From Chara braunii (taxonomy: Eukaryota > Streptophyta > Charophyceae > Charales > Characeae), in the NCBI GenBank assembly GCA_003427395.1, contig BFEA01000003.1:2086726-2120783 (forward strand): a stretch of DNA of 34,058 bases, read 5' to 3'. The notes beneath the pieces were generated by a model that ran no database searches, was not told the DNA's origin, and saw only the letters and a list, made by a program, of their open reading frames with translations. The position numbers and the translations under genes are program-made. Shown here piece after piece: positions 19,609 through 29,606 of the stretch. How positions within the stretch are numbered: the first letter of the stretch is position 1; each line of letters opens with the position of its first letter.

Positions 19609-20508
19609 CCCGACAGTCGCGACCATTGCCAGCAACGGGCGAGCTGTCGTGGCAGCCCTTAGAGAGAGACGACTAGAGGCTCAAACGGCGCCTCAAAAAT
19701 GTTCGTTCGGCCACCAGAAAATGACTCGCCCGTTCATCTAGTGAACAGACTGCAGTTAGCTACTGCGCCGAACCTGGCGCTGTGGATGGCCGGGAGGGCT
19801 CCCACACTTTGCAAAAAGGCGGGAGCCGATGCGCTCGACACCGGAAGCTTCTGGGCAGGGGCCCAAAGCAGCCAGGCCACACGCAGCAGGCAGGCCACTT
19901 CCATTTAGGAAAGTGCCTGCCCTCGCAGTTGGCATTCGGGCACTGGCTGCATGCTGCGCAAGTGCTGCTACGCTAAACGCTGACCAGCCTTCACGCGCTC
20001 ACGGGCGAGCTGGATGACCAGGCAGCCATAGCCAAGCTGCGCTGCACTATGCTGGATGGGGCGCATGGTGGTCCTTGGGTGCATGTGGCATCTGTGAGTG
20101 GGGGATCGAGGTTGTGAGTGATACGAGAGACATACCTGGTGCTTGAGGTGAACAGCATTGGCCGAGATCTGCTCGTACTTCAGGGAGCTGTTGACGTCAC
20201 CAGCGGCATTGTAGATAGGCTAGATAGGATCTGCCATTTGTAGTCTGGGCGCTGATCGCCAGATAGGATGTCGACATTGGTTCATTGCTGATGATGATGA
20301 GACTATCCCTTCTTTTTTTTTGTCGACATTGGTTCATTGTTGATGATGATGAGACTATCCCAACATTGTCACTTGTGAGCTTTTGTTGTGCTCTTATTTG
20401 GTGGAACTTGTGTTGCAATTCTGCTTTTGGTTCGAGGTCACGACTGTCTGGTTACATGTGTATGATGCTGCTTGGTTTCTGGGATTCACTATCGCTCATT
20501 TCCTTGCA
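18914..20508 (+). mobile_element. LTR A: 3' LTR of Gypsy-1
   Basis: It begins TGCGAGG after the polypurine tract and ends TTCCTTGCA, so it has TG...CA ends. It shares CCGCCCTAAGTGAAGGC near its start with LTR B and LTR C, and its last 140 bp with the 5' LTR remnant. At 1595 bp it is longer than LTR B and LTR C because of a CT microsatellite (19549-19604), extra sequence in the middle, and a 41-bp direct duplication at 20269-20309 and 20321-20361 (one mismatch). No coding region was recognised; frames in it are chance. Confidence 0.8.
19549..19604. repeat. (CT)28 microsatellite inside LTR A
   Basis: An uninterrupted CT dinucleotide run of about 56 bases, absent from the related LTRs B and C. 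It probably expanded after insertion. Confidence 0.95.
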
Positions 20509-20929
20509 ATTCCCTCTTTTTTTTTTAAGTCTGCCTAAAGAGCAACAAGTTGTTTAGCTTGAAAAAAAGTTTAAAAAGTTTAAAAACTTGCTCCTTTTTC
20601 TGTCAGAGGGTCAAGGCTGAAGACCATTTCATTTCTTCTTTTTTTTCTTTTTTTTTGTAATCTGTGGTCTGGAGCCTTGACCCACTATGTCCGATTTACG
20701 CTTGTGCTCCGTTTTCGATCATGTGCGGTCGTCCGTGACATCCGTCAGTCGTTGATCCAGTAGCGTATCGACTGCTAGTGTCTATTGTCTTTGTTTTCGT
20801 GGAGGCAGCTGCCCATCGGCCAGTATAATTTTTTTTAATTCATTTGTTGGCCATTTAGTTGGCCACTTTGCGTTGGCGCGAAGCTTCAATACTATGGTTT
20901 TTTTAGAGGGGGGGTGTTTTTGAAGCTTC
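20509..20929. other. Spacer between inverted LTRs, with stem-loop
   Basis: No gene is seen. An 18-bp inverted repeat (16 of 18 matches), GGGTCAAGGCTGAAGACC at 20608-20625 and GGTCTGGAGCCTTGACCC at 20666-20683, surrounds a 40-base pyrimidine-rich loop. The rest is unremarkable. Confidence 0.6.
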
Positions 20930-21828
20930 TGCAAGGAAGATGAGCAATAGCGAACTTCAGCAATCAAACAGCATCATACATATGAGTCCAGATAGTCTTG
21001 ACCTCGAACCAACAGCAGAATTGCATCACGAGATTCACCAAATAAGAACACACCAAGAGTTCATAATTGACAATGCTGAAATAGTCCCATCATCATCAAC
21101 GAAGAACCAGAGTTGATATCCTATCTGGCGCTCGGCGCCCAGACTACATGTGGCAGATCCTATCTAGCCTATACTATGAAGCCGAAAGATGACGTCAACA
21201 GCATTCCCGAAGCACGGGCATATGGCGACCAATGTCGCACGCTTCCAGCACCAGGTATGTCTTGCGCTACACTCACAACCTCGTTCCCCAACTCACAGAT
21301 GCCACTAGCACCCAAGGACCACCGTGCGCCTCACCCAGCTTACAGCAGCGCAGCTCGGCTATGGCTGCGTGCTCCTTCCCTGCTCGCCCGTGAGAGCGTA
21401 GGTGCCAGCCAGCAAATAGCGCAGCATGCAGCCAGCACCCGGATGCCGAATGCGGAGGCAGGCCCTTTCCTATATCGAAGTGGCCTGCCTGCGTCCAGTC
21501 CCAGGAAGCTTCCAGTAGGCCCCAGTAGCCTGAGGCCCAGCACGACGAGAGCAGGCCTTGGGCCTGAAGTGGTTGCATGTGCCCAACTGCCTTCGGCCTA
21601 TGTTTGGCCCCGTATCCAGCCCAGGGCCTGCTTCACATACATTCACACAGGCGGCCCAGGGCCTGGGTTCACTCAACCAACTGGCGCTGCGCAACTGCCT
21701 GAATTTCCCTGAGTTGCATGGTGGCCAGAAAAGGGGCCTGAGGGCCTCGTCGAGCCTGCCTTCACTTAGGGCGGCCGACGGGCTGCAAAATGGGGCCTTA
21801 TGGGGCTCATAGAGGCACTGGCCTCGCA
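20930..21828 (-). mobile_element. LTR B: solo LTR, minus strand
   Basis: Read on the minus strand it begins TGCGAGGCC, passes CCGCCCTAAGTGAAGGC, GGAAATTCAGGCAGTTGC and the segment with TAGATAGGATCTGCCA, and ends TTCCTTGCA, in the same order as LTR A. No internal element sequence flanks it. CTTC lies on both sides (20926-20929 and 21829-21832) and may be a 4-bp target duplication. A solo LTR usually arises by recombination between the two LTRs of one element. It is inverted relative to LTR A, only 421 bp away. Confidence 0.8.
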
Positions 21829-22345
21829 CTTCGCACCTTGCTTTTTTTTTTTTGCAGAAATTGAGAATATTGAGATTTCCGCGGAAGACTGCGAACAGGC
21901 CGGCGGGAAGGTCGCATGCAGATGTACTGGGTTGGTGGAACCGTGGATGCATTGCCTGTACTGTCATGATGTCGATGTCAGGTCCCGTGATTTTTCGTTT
22001 TTTGGGTCCTTTTCTTTGCTACTGCCTTAATGAAAAATAGCATTGGTTATGCGTTTTTAAATGAGAAAAGAACGCCACACACCGTTTTAAACGATGCTAG
22101 TCGGTCCCGGCCCCCTGGCCTGAATAGGGGGCTTAAAAAAAGAAAAAAAAGAAAAAAAAGAAAAAAAAGAAAAAAAAAGAATGGGGGGCTAAGGATGATA
22201 AGATGTCTGCTTCTTTGACCCACTCAGCTCCGTAAGTGTTTTTTTTTTTTTTGTGTGTGTGTGTGTAAGCCTGTAAGGATAAATCAGTGTCATTTTTTTT
22301 ATAAACCAACCTTGACTGCTTTTGCTGTTGATTTTGGTTTTGCAG
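21829..22345. other. Intron end with A8G and TG microsatellites
   Basis: No gene is seen. The DNA contains a 9-base repeat of A8G type at about 22135-22182 and a T run passing into (GT)n at about 22240-22266. It ends in a long pyrimidine-rich stretch and acceptor just before exon C. GGGGGCTTAAAAAAAGAAAA at the start of the A8G tract may be the tail of a short retroposon. Confidence 0.55.
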
Positions 22346-22401
22346 ATGCGTCGTGAACTCCAACGACGTTCCAAGGCAGGGAATTTGCATACTCCCACTT
22401 C
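22346..22401 (+). CDS. Putative internal exon C of the Cys-rich host gene
   Basis: A 56-nt segment follows a good acceptor (TTTTGGTTTTGCAG ending at 22345) and precedes a donor GTAAGC at 22402. Exon B ends with AT, so the first base A completes an Ile codon. The frame then reads CVVNSNDVPRQGICILPL without a stop, with two more cysteines. Together with the end of exon B (NCTEGM) this makes a C-x4-C...G-x-C pattern common in secreted proteins. It ends in phase 1. One of the other frames is also open over this short length, so frame evidence alone is weaker here. Confidence 0.55.
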
Positions 22402-22803
22402 GTAAGCCCCTCCACTTCTAAAGCACCCAGCTAAAATTAATAGGCCCCTGTCAATTGCCCAAGCGAAACTGAACCCCATGTATGGCATGCCTTTGCCTTC
22501 TATCTGAAGATTCTGAACTTTATCGCCATAGGTTAGTTTTTTTTTACCCGAGGGAAAGGGAGGCGTTCATTCATTCGGTTGATCGACCTCACATTTATTA
22601 TTTTGGATAAGCAGCTCGGCTCCGGGTTGCCTCAGACTGGCCCGGGTGGCCCGGCCAGGCCAGGTCCGAGCAAAGTCCTGGTGAAGGCCCCTGACAGCCC
22701 CAGCGGAAAAACAAAACTATGTCATGCAGAACTGCAAATCAAACAACTTTGGCCGAGGGTCACACCGAAATGCGGTATCAAAATTTGGAAAAAAAAAAAA
22801 AAA
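22402..22803. other. Start of the next intron, no gene seen
   Basis: The donor-proximal 400 bp are mixed in composition, with a GC-rich patch near 22620-22700 and an A run at 22789-22803 that borders LTR C. No coding or RNA signal was recognised. Confidence 0.5.
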
Positions 22804-23845
22804 TGCGAGGAACTAGCCCCTCGGCAATGCAGGAAAAGGCCCTGCCCGCCCTAAGTGAAGGCGGGCCTGCCAAACTGTTGCCTTGGCCTGAGTACAGGAC
22901 GATGTGAGCAGGAAAAGGGGGGGGACAACAGGGTCTGTTGGTGCACGCAGCATCTCCGACCAGTAGGGACCGGCTCTCGGTTGGTTGAAGATGCTCGGGA
23001 CCAGCCTAAGACGCTGAGGCCCAGCACACTTACAGTTGAGGCCTGCTGTAAATTCTGGAAGCGGGCCTGGGCACAGGAAGCAGCCGTTCAGCCAGGCCGT
23101 GTGCAGCCAGCCAGCACAAGAGGAAGAGGTCGGCCTCGTTCCACGCATTCTGACTGGCTGGACGTGCCACAGCTGCCGATGCGCCGAGTAGAGGAGAGCC
23201 GGGCCAGAGCGTGACGAGCATGCAGGCGGAACGCTAGGCTGCAAGGCAGCGAACAGCAGCCATAGCTGGGCTGCTTGCTCGCTTAGCTGGTGGACGAGAG
23301 TGGTGTTCCCTTGGCGAGGGGCCTATGCGGGGAGGAGTCCGAGGACAGGGGTAGAGTGGTGTGTAAGGGGCGCTCACCCCTGGTGAAGAAGCGGGCCGTT
23401 CACTCGGAATCTTCAAGCATCATCGGGCGCCGAGTGAACGGCCCGCTTCTTCACCATGTGAGCGCCCCTTACACACCTGTTGTAGCTAGGAGTCTAGTCG
23501 GAGTCTCCGAGCGTCATCAGGCGCCGAGTGAGCGGCCCGCTTCTTCACCAGGTGAGCGCCCCTTACACACCTGTTGTAGCTAGGAGTCTAGGTCCATAGG
23601 AGCTGTCCGTCAGTAGTCTGGGCGCCGAGCGCCAGCAACGGGGCGCTACATTGTTGACATATGTGATTGGAGGCGAGATGTGGGGGGGGGGTTCATTGGT
23701 ATGCGACTTCAACACTTTGCTCGTACTTATTTGGTGTGATCTCAGTGTGCAATCTGCTCTTAGTTTGGGATCAAAGTTATATTATGGATTTCCGTGGAAT
23801 GCTGCCATCTGGTTTATTGTCATTGGCATTGGTCATTTCCTCGCA
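22804..23845 (+). mobile_element. LTR C: plus-strand LTR of the same family
   Basis: It starts TGCGAGGAACTAG, shares CCGCCCTAAGTGAAGGC with LTRs A and B, and ends GGTCATTTCCTCGCA. A primer-binding site lies three bases beyond. At 1042 bp it lacks the CT repeat of LTR A but carries a strong hairpin and duplication (23358-23571). Because a leader follows but no gag, this is the 5' end of an element whose interior is gone. Confidence 0.75.
23358..23571. repeat. 50-bp hairpin arms plus a second direct copy of one arm
   Basis: The left arm 23358-23407 is almost the exact reverse complement of 23430-23477, around a 22-base loop. The right arm is repeated at 23524-23571, 94 bp downstream, together with the following TGTTGTAGCTAGGAGTCTAG. 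The RNA would form a very stable stem inside the LTR. Confidence 0.85.
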
Positions 23846-24152
23846 ATTTGGTACCGGAGCTGTTTGTGGGCTTTCTCCATTCGGCTCAAGCACTGTTGGT
23901 TTCTTCGGTGCACAGGGGTTGGTCCTGTGCAGTGTGAGTAAGACTTGGCTGTATGGAGAGTTGCTGGTCCCTGGGTAGAGAGGGATGCGACTGGGGTCTT
24001 GGAATACATTGGGTGCATGATTGGTGATGCGAGTGAGGTGACGTGGCAATTGCAACAGAGGCACTTTCATTGTATTTTCGGTAGTTCCAATGCTTTGACC
24101 GGAAAATGAATTGCACGTCATCACAGCTGGGGAGATATCTGTGGTTGGGGGC
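23846..24152 (+). mobile_element. Primer site and leader remnant after LTR C
   Basis: TGGTACCGGAGC at 23849-23860 is a degenerate tRNA-Met-type primer site. The leader that follows ends at 24134-24152 with the same ATATCTGTGGTTGGGGGCA word found in the Gypsy-1 leader. After that the similarity stops and no gag is found. Confidence 0.65.
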
Positions 24153-24257
24153 ATCAATTAAACCACCACTACCCCCGCCGGCCTCAAATGGACTTTCCTG
24201 GCCTTACGGACCGGGTTCTTAGGGGGGACGGCGACCGGCAGGCGCAGACGGGTCCGG

Positions 24258-24668
24258 TCCAAAAATTTTCAAGCGCGAACTTTGGCGATTTTTCGCGCTC
24301 AGAAAAATTGGCAAAAAAATCTGAAAATTTGATATCTTGTAGATTAGGCTGTGATCTTTCCAGGAAAAAATGTAAAAAAAAAACAAACAAAAAACAAAAC
24401 ATTTAGACCGTGAAGTAAATTCCGCGTCATTTCGTCACATTTTCCATTTTTGCGACTCTACCACGTATGGGCCGATGGGAAAAGTAATCCAACTTTGGTG
24501 ATTTTTTGCGATCAGAAGGATGACTCAACAACTCTGAAAATTTGAGGGTCCGTACATTTTGTCGTGATCTTTACAGGAAAAATATTTAAAAATATTAAAA
24601 AAAAAATTGAAATGCGAAATAAATCGCCGGGGTAATTTGACGCATTTTTGAATTTTGCCACTCTGCCA
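24258..24668. repeat. Diverged tandem duplication of ~200-220 bp
   Basis: Two units (about 24258-24470 and 24480-24668) share an ordered set of words: AACTTTGG-GATTTTT-GCG-TCAGAA, TCTGAAAATTTGA, GTGATCTTT-CAGGAAAAA, GAARTAAAT, GCATTTT and TTTTGCGACTCT or TTTTGCCACTCT. They are AT-rich and non-coding. I do not recognise the family. Confidence 0.7.
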
Positions 24669-25950
24669 GTTCTCCCCACTGTGCAATGGCTTGCTGTTTT
24701 CTGCCGCCGGTGACCCGTCGACCCGAGGCCATACCATAGGTAGGTTAGATTCGTAATTTTGTTTGGCAGAGGGCTAACCGAGAGACCTACCTGTAGGGAA
24801 AATTCTTGAGGGACATATCTGTAAATTTGGGAAAATACAGGCCAATCCTAACTGAAGTTTCCTGCAGCTACCCTAACTGCGAATAGCAGGCCCGGGCTAC
24901 CCCTAGGACAGACAGACCCTAAAGGCCTATGCTGATAGACGGTCCTATAGCCTATAGCCTGGGAGGTAGAGGCCGAGAGGCCGAAAACGGAAACGGTACC
25001 GGTTGGTCCAGTCAGTCCGGTCTAGGTCGTGCCTAGGCTAGTGTAGTCTATAGATAGATTGTAGACATCGGTTCAGGGCTTTTGGCAGTTGGTACCCTGT
25101 ACATCGCTGCTGCGCAACACACAAACTGGAGTGGTAACAGCTTCATTGTTGGAGGAGACGGACATAACCAGACCTGTGGAGCGTCGGCCATAGCTGGGAC
25201 CTACGCTGTTCTCTGACAGCACGCGGGCCTGTTCAGAGGTCCGGACTATTTGAAGTCTGCTGGAGGCGAGAGAGTTGGTGCCCTGCTGAACCCTCCTCAG
25301 GAGTAGGGTCTCAGGGAGTTTGGCGCTGCAGCCATAGCTGCAACTTTCTCCCTCAGAGCTCATCTTTGTTAGGAGAGGTGGCGCTGCTACAGACTTCCAC
25401 CCGGGAAGTCCTCTGGCACTTCATCATCATCAGACACTGTGGCGCTGGTCTTCTTCTTCATCCTCTGAGAGGCGCTTGGCCTTAGAGGCCTGTTTCAGGT
25501 TGGTGCTTCCCTCTGGAGGCAGTATCTGGGTGGCGCTTGATGTTTGAGGGACTCAGGGGGCAGTTATAGCGGTTGTTCAGGGTTGGGGAGTGAAGCGCTG
25601 CTCATTTTTTAGCAGCGCACCATGGTTTTGGGGTTATTCTGACATTTTGAGACTCTGAGTTGAATAAACAGTGTTTATACTGTGTGTGGACTATCTTTGC
25701 TTCATTGTTTTCTGGATGTGATCTACTCGGCTTTCCTTTGTGACTGGTTGTGAGGATTCTGTGGAGCGAATTGCAGTGTCGGTGTTTTCAGTCATATCGC
25801 ATGGTCAAGTCTTCCGCTGTGTTTATCTCTCCCTGTGCGGTGTGATACTCCCATCCTCTCCCTTTCCTTTTGTGTATGTATGGGCATACCTGGAAGTCTA
25901 TGTGAGCGAGTGTTGGTCTTATGACAACAAACAACCAGGTTCATAATAGT
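24669..25950 (+). mobile_element. Unclear region ending in the probable 5' LTR of Gypsy-2
   Basis: The right end lies directly before a good primer site at 25951, so at least the last several hundred bases should be LTR (ending near GGTTCA, 25944). I could not find the left end or a matching 3' LTR. Features inside are AATAAA at about 25662 and a GC-rich 8-bp hairpin, GCGCTGCT at 25595-25602 and AGCAGCGC at 25611-25618, around a T-rich loop. Frames here look like chance. Confidence 0.45.
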
Positions 25951-25972
25951 TGGTATCAGAGCGATTGGATCC
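25951..25972 (+). promoter_or_regulatory. Gypsy-2 primer-binding site
   Basis: TGGTATCAGAGC is the classic plant LTR-element site complementary to the 3' end of initiator tRNA-Met. It marks the boundary between 5' LTR and leader. Confidence 0.85.
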
Positions 25973-27462
25973 AAACAGTGAAGCGATTGATGAGTTGGAG
26001 CAACCATCATCATCTGGCGAGATTCTGGAGTTGAACTTCATGGCGATTTGTCATCTTCAGGGTTGGCGACAGTAAGGGTGGTGGTGGTGAGTGTGTGGCG
26101 AGAGGTATTGGACAAAGGGTGACACACTCCTACTTAGGGTTGTGCAAGAGTGAGATGTGATTGATGCTCAGAGGCCTGGGAGGCTCTGAGGAGGCTATTT
26201 TTAGCCTGGCGATTCATTTGGAACTGGCGTTTGGCAAGGAAGTGACCCCAGGGTGTTGCGATTTTGGAATTGGGTCAGGATCCCCAATTTCCAAGCAGCG
26301 CAGTGCAGGTTGGAGCAGCGTTGCGCTGAGTATCTCAGTTATTGGCATCTGGGAATCCAGATACACTGAATCTGTCAGTTGGGGATGAAGCGCCTCAGGA
26401 GGAACTATTGGATCACCAAGTTTCAGTGAGTTTTGTACATGGGAACACTGGGAACAATCAGGAGATGAAACTGGCGAGATGGGTCTGAGCAGACAGCCAT
26501 AGCCAAGGTTTCACTCATCCTCTTCAGAGTTATTCCTGAAGTGTGTTCCTTACTCTACTCTGGGTGGCTATTCTGGGGCTAAATAGTGAAATTTGGCCTG
26601 TCAGTCAGTAGATAGAGAAAAATCGGAATTCAGACTTTGCGACAGCCATAACCAACTTTCCCTACTTATCTTCTTTGACTTCTACTAACCCTGTTTGACC
26701 CTCCTTCTGCCTCAGCTTTCATCTATGACTGTTTTACAATGTTGCGATTCATATAGCAATGTGAATTGGATTGTTTAGGGTCCTATTGTCAGTGATAATG
26801 ACAATTTGAATTCTGCGCTGCCATAGTTGAAGCTTGGTTGGACTAGGGTCAACCATAACTTTGGTTCTGTTCGTCAGAATTTAGTTATGTCAGTCCCTGG
26901 TAAATCGCAATTCAATATTCCATCTATGTTTGAAATCGCATAATCAGATTTGCAGTTTTGAGTCAGTTACAGTGCAATTTGTACTTCACCATACTTAGGT
27001 ATGCATACAGGGTCATCCAGTGGTGAGGTCAGTAGGGTGAGGTCAGCAGGGTGAGGTCTAAAAATAGGTTACCCAGTAAATCACTACATCTTGGTCACCT
27101 GTAGATACCTGTTTGCCACTAATAGTCACTCTGTCTAATTACGGTCTGCCACTAATCAGTCCAGGACTGCATCCTGAAAGCTATTAATGTAGGATTTGCA
27201 GTCATTACATGCAATTGATGTGTAAGGGCAGTGAATGAAAAATCGTGAAATTGATTTTTGTTGAGTAGACTCTAAACTGACCCTGACCCTCAAGCGGTCT
27301 GCAGAGACTGAGCACCTACCTGCTCATTTTAACCAATTTCTCTCCCCAGTCAGGTGACAGCAATTGGGCGAGTACTGCAGAGAAAACCCAATTCCTGTTA
27401 ACTTCTTTTTCTGTCTTCTATTTTATTTTGATTTTATTTATCTGTATTGTGGGAAATTTAAG
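25973..27462 (+). other. Gypsy-2 leader, non-coding
   Basis: About 1.5 kb between primer site and gag ATG. It is moderately AT-rich without a long open frame. Short repeats such as GTGAGGTCAGTAGGGTGAGGT occur near 27020-27060. CCATAGCCAA and CCATAACCA words recur several times (26500-26660, 26820-26860). No promoter or RNA gene was recognised. Confidence 0.5.
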
Positions 27463-29005
27463 ATGTTTGGCTCAGAGAAGGGAGAGGCTTCTAATGTGAA
27501 GGCTCAACTTCTGTTGGACCCTTTAGAGGCTGAACTGCGTGTTGAGGAGGAAAAACTCCGGCAACAAGGCAGTTGAGGCTCTTAAGTATTAGCTGGAAAA
27601 AAAAAGACGAAGCAACTCAGAAGGAAGCCAGGCGAAAGACTCTGGTGACAGACGTAGAAAAGATCAGGGTGCGCGGATCCTCCAGTCAGTACAATAAGGA
27701 CATGGCAGAGTTCATCCTCTTGCAGGACGATACTCACCGGTCCTATTTTACTAACTGGGACGAGAGGATTACCAGGTTGGAAAGCAGTCACTCAACTTTT
27801 TCTAAAAAGTTGCATGACATATCTTCCAAATTGGATCAGATCTTCACCCATCTGCATATCCCAACCGCCCTGACAGTTCCTCCATCTCCTGGGGCCTCCA
27901 AAGCGGGACCCCAACAAACCCCACAATCCAGACCCTCATCCCCTCCTACACCCAAGTCAACAACAGCTTCACAACCCTCAGCTCCATTTGACATGCAGCG
28001 GCCCAAGCTGACTCCTCCACCCACGTTCTCTGGCGAGGACCCGAAGGTGGATGTTGCAGATCGGGTCATTGCACAAAGAACCTACCTGAGTGGGTTCAAA
28101 TGTGATGAGGATGTGAAGGTGAGTGCCATCCTTGCTCGTCTGGAGAGGACTGCACTGAAATGGTGCACCTCTACCTCCGACAAGCAAGGGATGGAGATGT
28201 CTGATTGGGCGCAGAGGTTGGGGGTGACTGGTTTTCTGCAGGCACCACAAGACTGGTTTGTAGACAAGGAGCAGGCCTAGAAAGCAGCAGATAAAATTAT
28301 GCGCCTAGGCCATAAAAAGTTTGACGGCTCCTTGTCCAAACTGTATTCCACCTTTGAGAGTCTCGCATCGACTCCAGGGTTGGAGATGAGTGAGCAGGAT
28401 CTGCTCATTCATTTCCTGAGGGCAACGCCTAAGCAGTACCAGCTTGCTCTATTCTCTCAAGGCCACAAGGACTGGCGGTCCTCTGGCAGAGCAGCCCTAG
28501 ACTTGGAGTCCAAACTCCATGTCCAGGATGCACCTTCTGAAGGAAGGAAGTGACCCTCCTCAAAGGGGCGTAGAGGGAGGAAAGGTGCCCTGTTTGCTGC
28601 AGCCTCAAGTTCAGATGATGACACAGCGTCTAGGGTGGGACCCCTCCATCTGGGACTGCTTCTTCATCTGCTGCAGATCCTATTGTTCTTGCCTGGCTGA
28701 TGCTTTGATGGGCCTGACAAAGGGCAAAGCCCTGCCCAGAAAGCACCAACCAGCAGCAAGGGGAAAGGTAAGGGACGTGCGTCTTCCCTTGGTGCCCAGA
28801 GAGTACCTTTACCACGTGACGTCCGCTGGCCAGCTGACCCCCTTGACCCTTCCACCTTCCCCTGGCATGCACTCAGGATCCAGGAGGGAGTTTGGAGGAG
28901 GAGGAAGGATAAGGGAGTCTGCCTGAGGTGCGAGGGGGACCACTTTTTAAAGGACTGTCCCAGCATGCCTCGTAGGTCCACAGGCAGCTCTAGTTCAAAA
29001 AACTA
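27463..29005 (+). pseudogene. Gypsy-2 gag (frameshifted, with stops)
   Basis: The start ATG at 27463 opens a frame (MFGSEKGEASNV) that ends after about 38 codons. The main gag frame runs from about 27573 with one TAG at 28278 to TGA at 28551. It has a charged, probably coiled-coil start, a Pro/Ser/Thr-rich stretch (27900-27980) and a capsid-like part from PPPTFSGEDPKVDVADRVIA to DLLIHFLRATPKQY. After 28551 the frame is disturbed. The knuckle-like motif CLRCEGDHFLKDCP lies at 28920-28961 with one residue fewer than the normal C-x2-C-x4-H-x4-C. Gag would form the particle. The TAG at 28278 is one step from CAG. Confidence 0.75.
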
Positions 29006-29042
29006 GAGTAGAGAGAGGTGAAAGCAGCAGCTCCTTCCACCA

Positions 29043-29606
29043 GTGCTGATTCACCTTCTGATAAGGATGGATCTTCACATTCTCTCGCTGGTTCCTTTTG
29101 TGGAGTTGCATCTTCAAGGTCCCTTCACTTTTGAGGACACTGAACTGGATGAGATGTGGGAGGAGGATGAGTCTAAGAGCCTTGTTGATCTCTTTCTGTC
29201 CTTGCAGGAAAGGAAGAAGCACATGTTAGACCTAATCTTGCGGCGACCCTCGATCCTGGGAGCCAAGTTCAAAGGGCTCTGAGACTGTGGTGCTACTCGC
29301 AACTTTATGTCTCCCAAGACAGTCAGCAGGCTGCACTTGGACCAGAGACTGGTGAAGTTGCGACAACCTATCGAGGTTCGCATTGGTGACTCATCCACAT
29401 TCAGGATCACTACTGTTGTTAAAGGTCTACCTGTGACCTCTGACAAGCAGGAAGAAATCAGGCACCGCCTGAATTTCTCTGTGTTTCCTGATGTCCCCTT
29501 TGACCTTGTGTTCTCTCTGCAGTGACTTAGTGCCACCAACCCCAGGATCGACTGGCGGATCCCTAGGGTTGAGCTACCTGACCAGCATGGGGTCTATCGC
29601 CCTTGC
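29043..29606 (+). pseudogene. Gypsy-2 protease region
   Basis: One frame continues from 29043 to the RT. It has a TGA at 29280-29282 directly before DCGATRNFMSPKTVSRLHL, which aligns with the aspartic protease active site, normally D-S-G-A, here D-C-G-A. A second TGA lies at 29523-29525 after FSVFPDVPFDLVFSL. Both stops sit in the same frame as the RT, so no frameshift is needed between protease and RT. The change of Ser to Cys beside the catalytic Asp may be natural variation or damage. Confidence 0.7.

Larger units (their letters stand above)
9704..20508 (+). mobile_element. Gypsy-1: Ty3/Gypsy chromovirus with a nested LINE
   Basis: In order on the plus strand the element has a remnant of the 5' LTR, a primer-binding site, a long leader, gag, protease, RT-RNase H, integrase with a C-terminal chromodomain, a polypurine tract and a 1.6-kb 3' LTR. 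This order, with integrase after RT, and the chromodomain define a chromovirus of the Ty3/Gypsy superfamily. LINE-2 splits it between protease and RT. It carries in-frame stops in gag, frame changes in protease and near the RNase H end, and one stop in integrase, so it is dead. The end of the 5' LTR (about 9704-9846) matches the end of the 3' LTR (about 20365-20508). Confidence 0.85.

Noticed and set aside
20925-21833. 5-bp target duplication for LTR B
   Set aside because: The five flanking bases differ (GCTTC and CTTCG); only CTTC is shared, so I report it as a possible 4-bp duplication.
21113-21967. 199- and 165-residue ORFs near 21.1-22.0 kb
   Set aside because: They lie mostly in solo LTR B and its edge; open frames follow from GC-rich LTR sequence, and both strands are open together.
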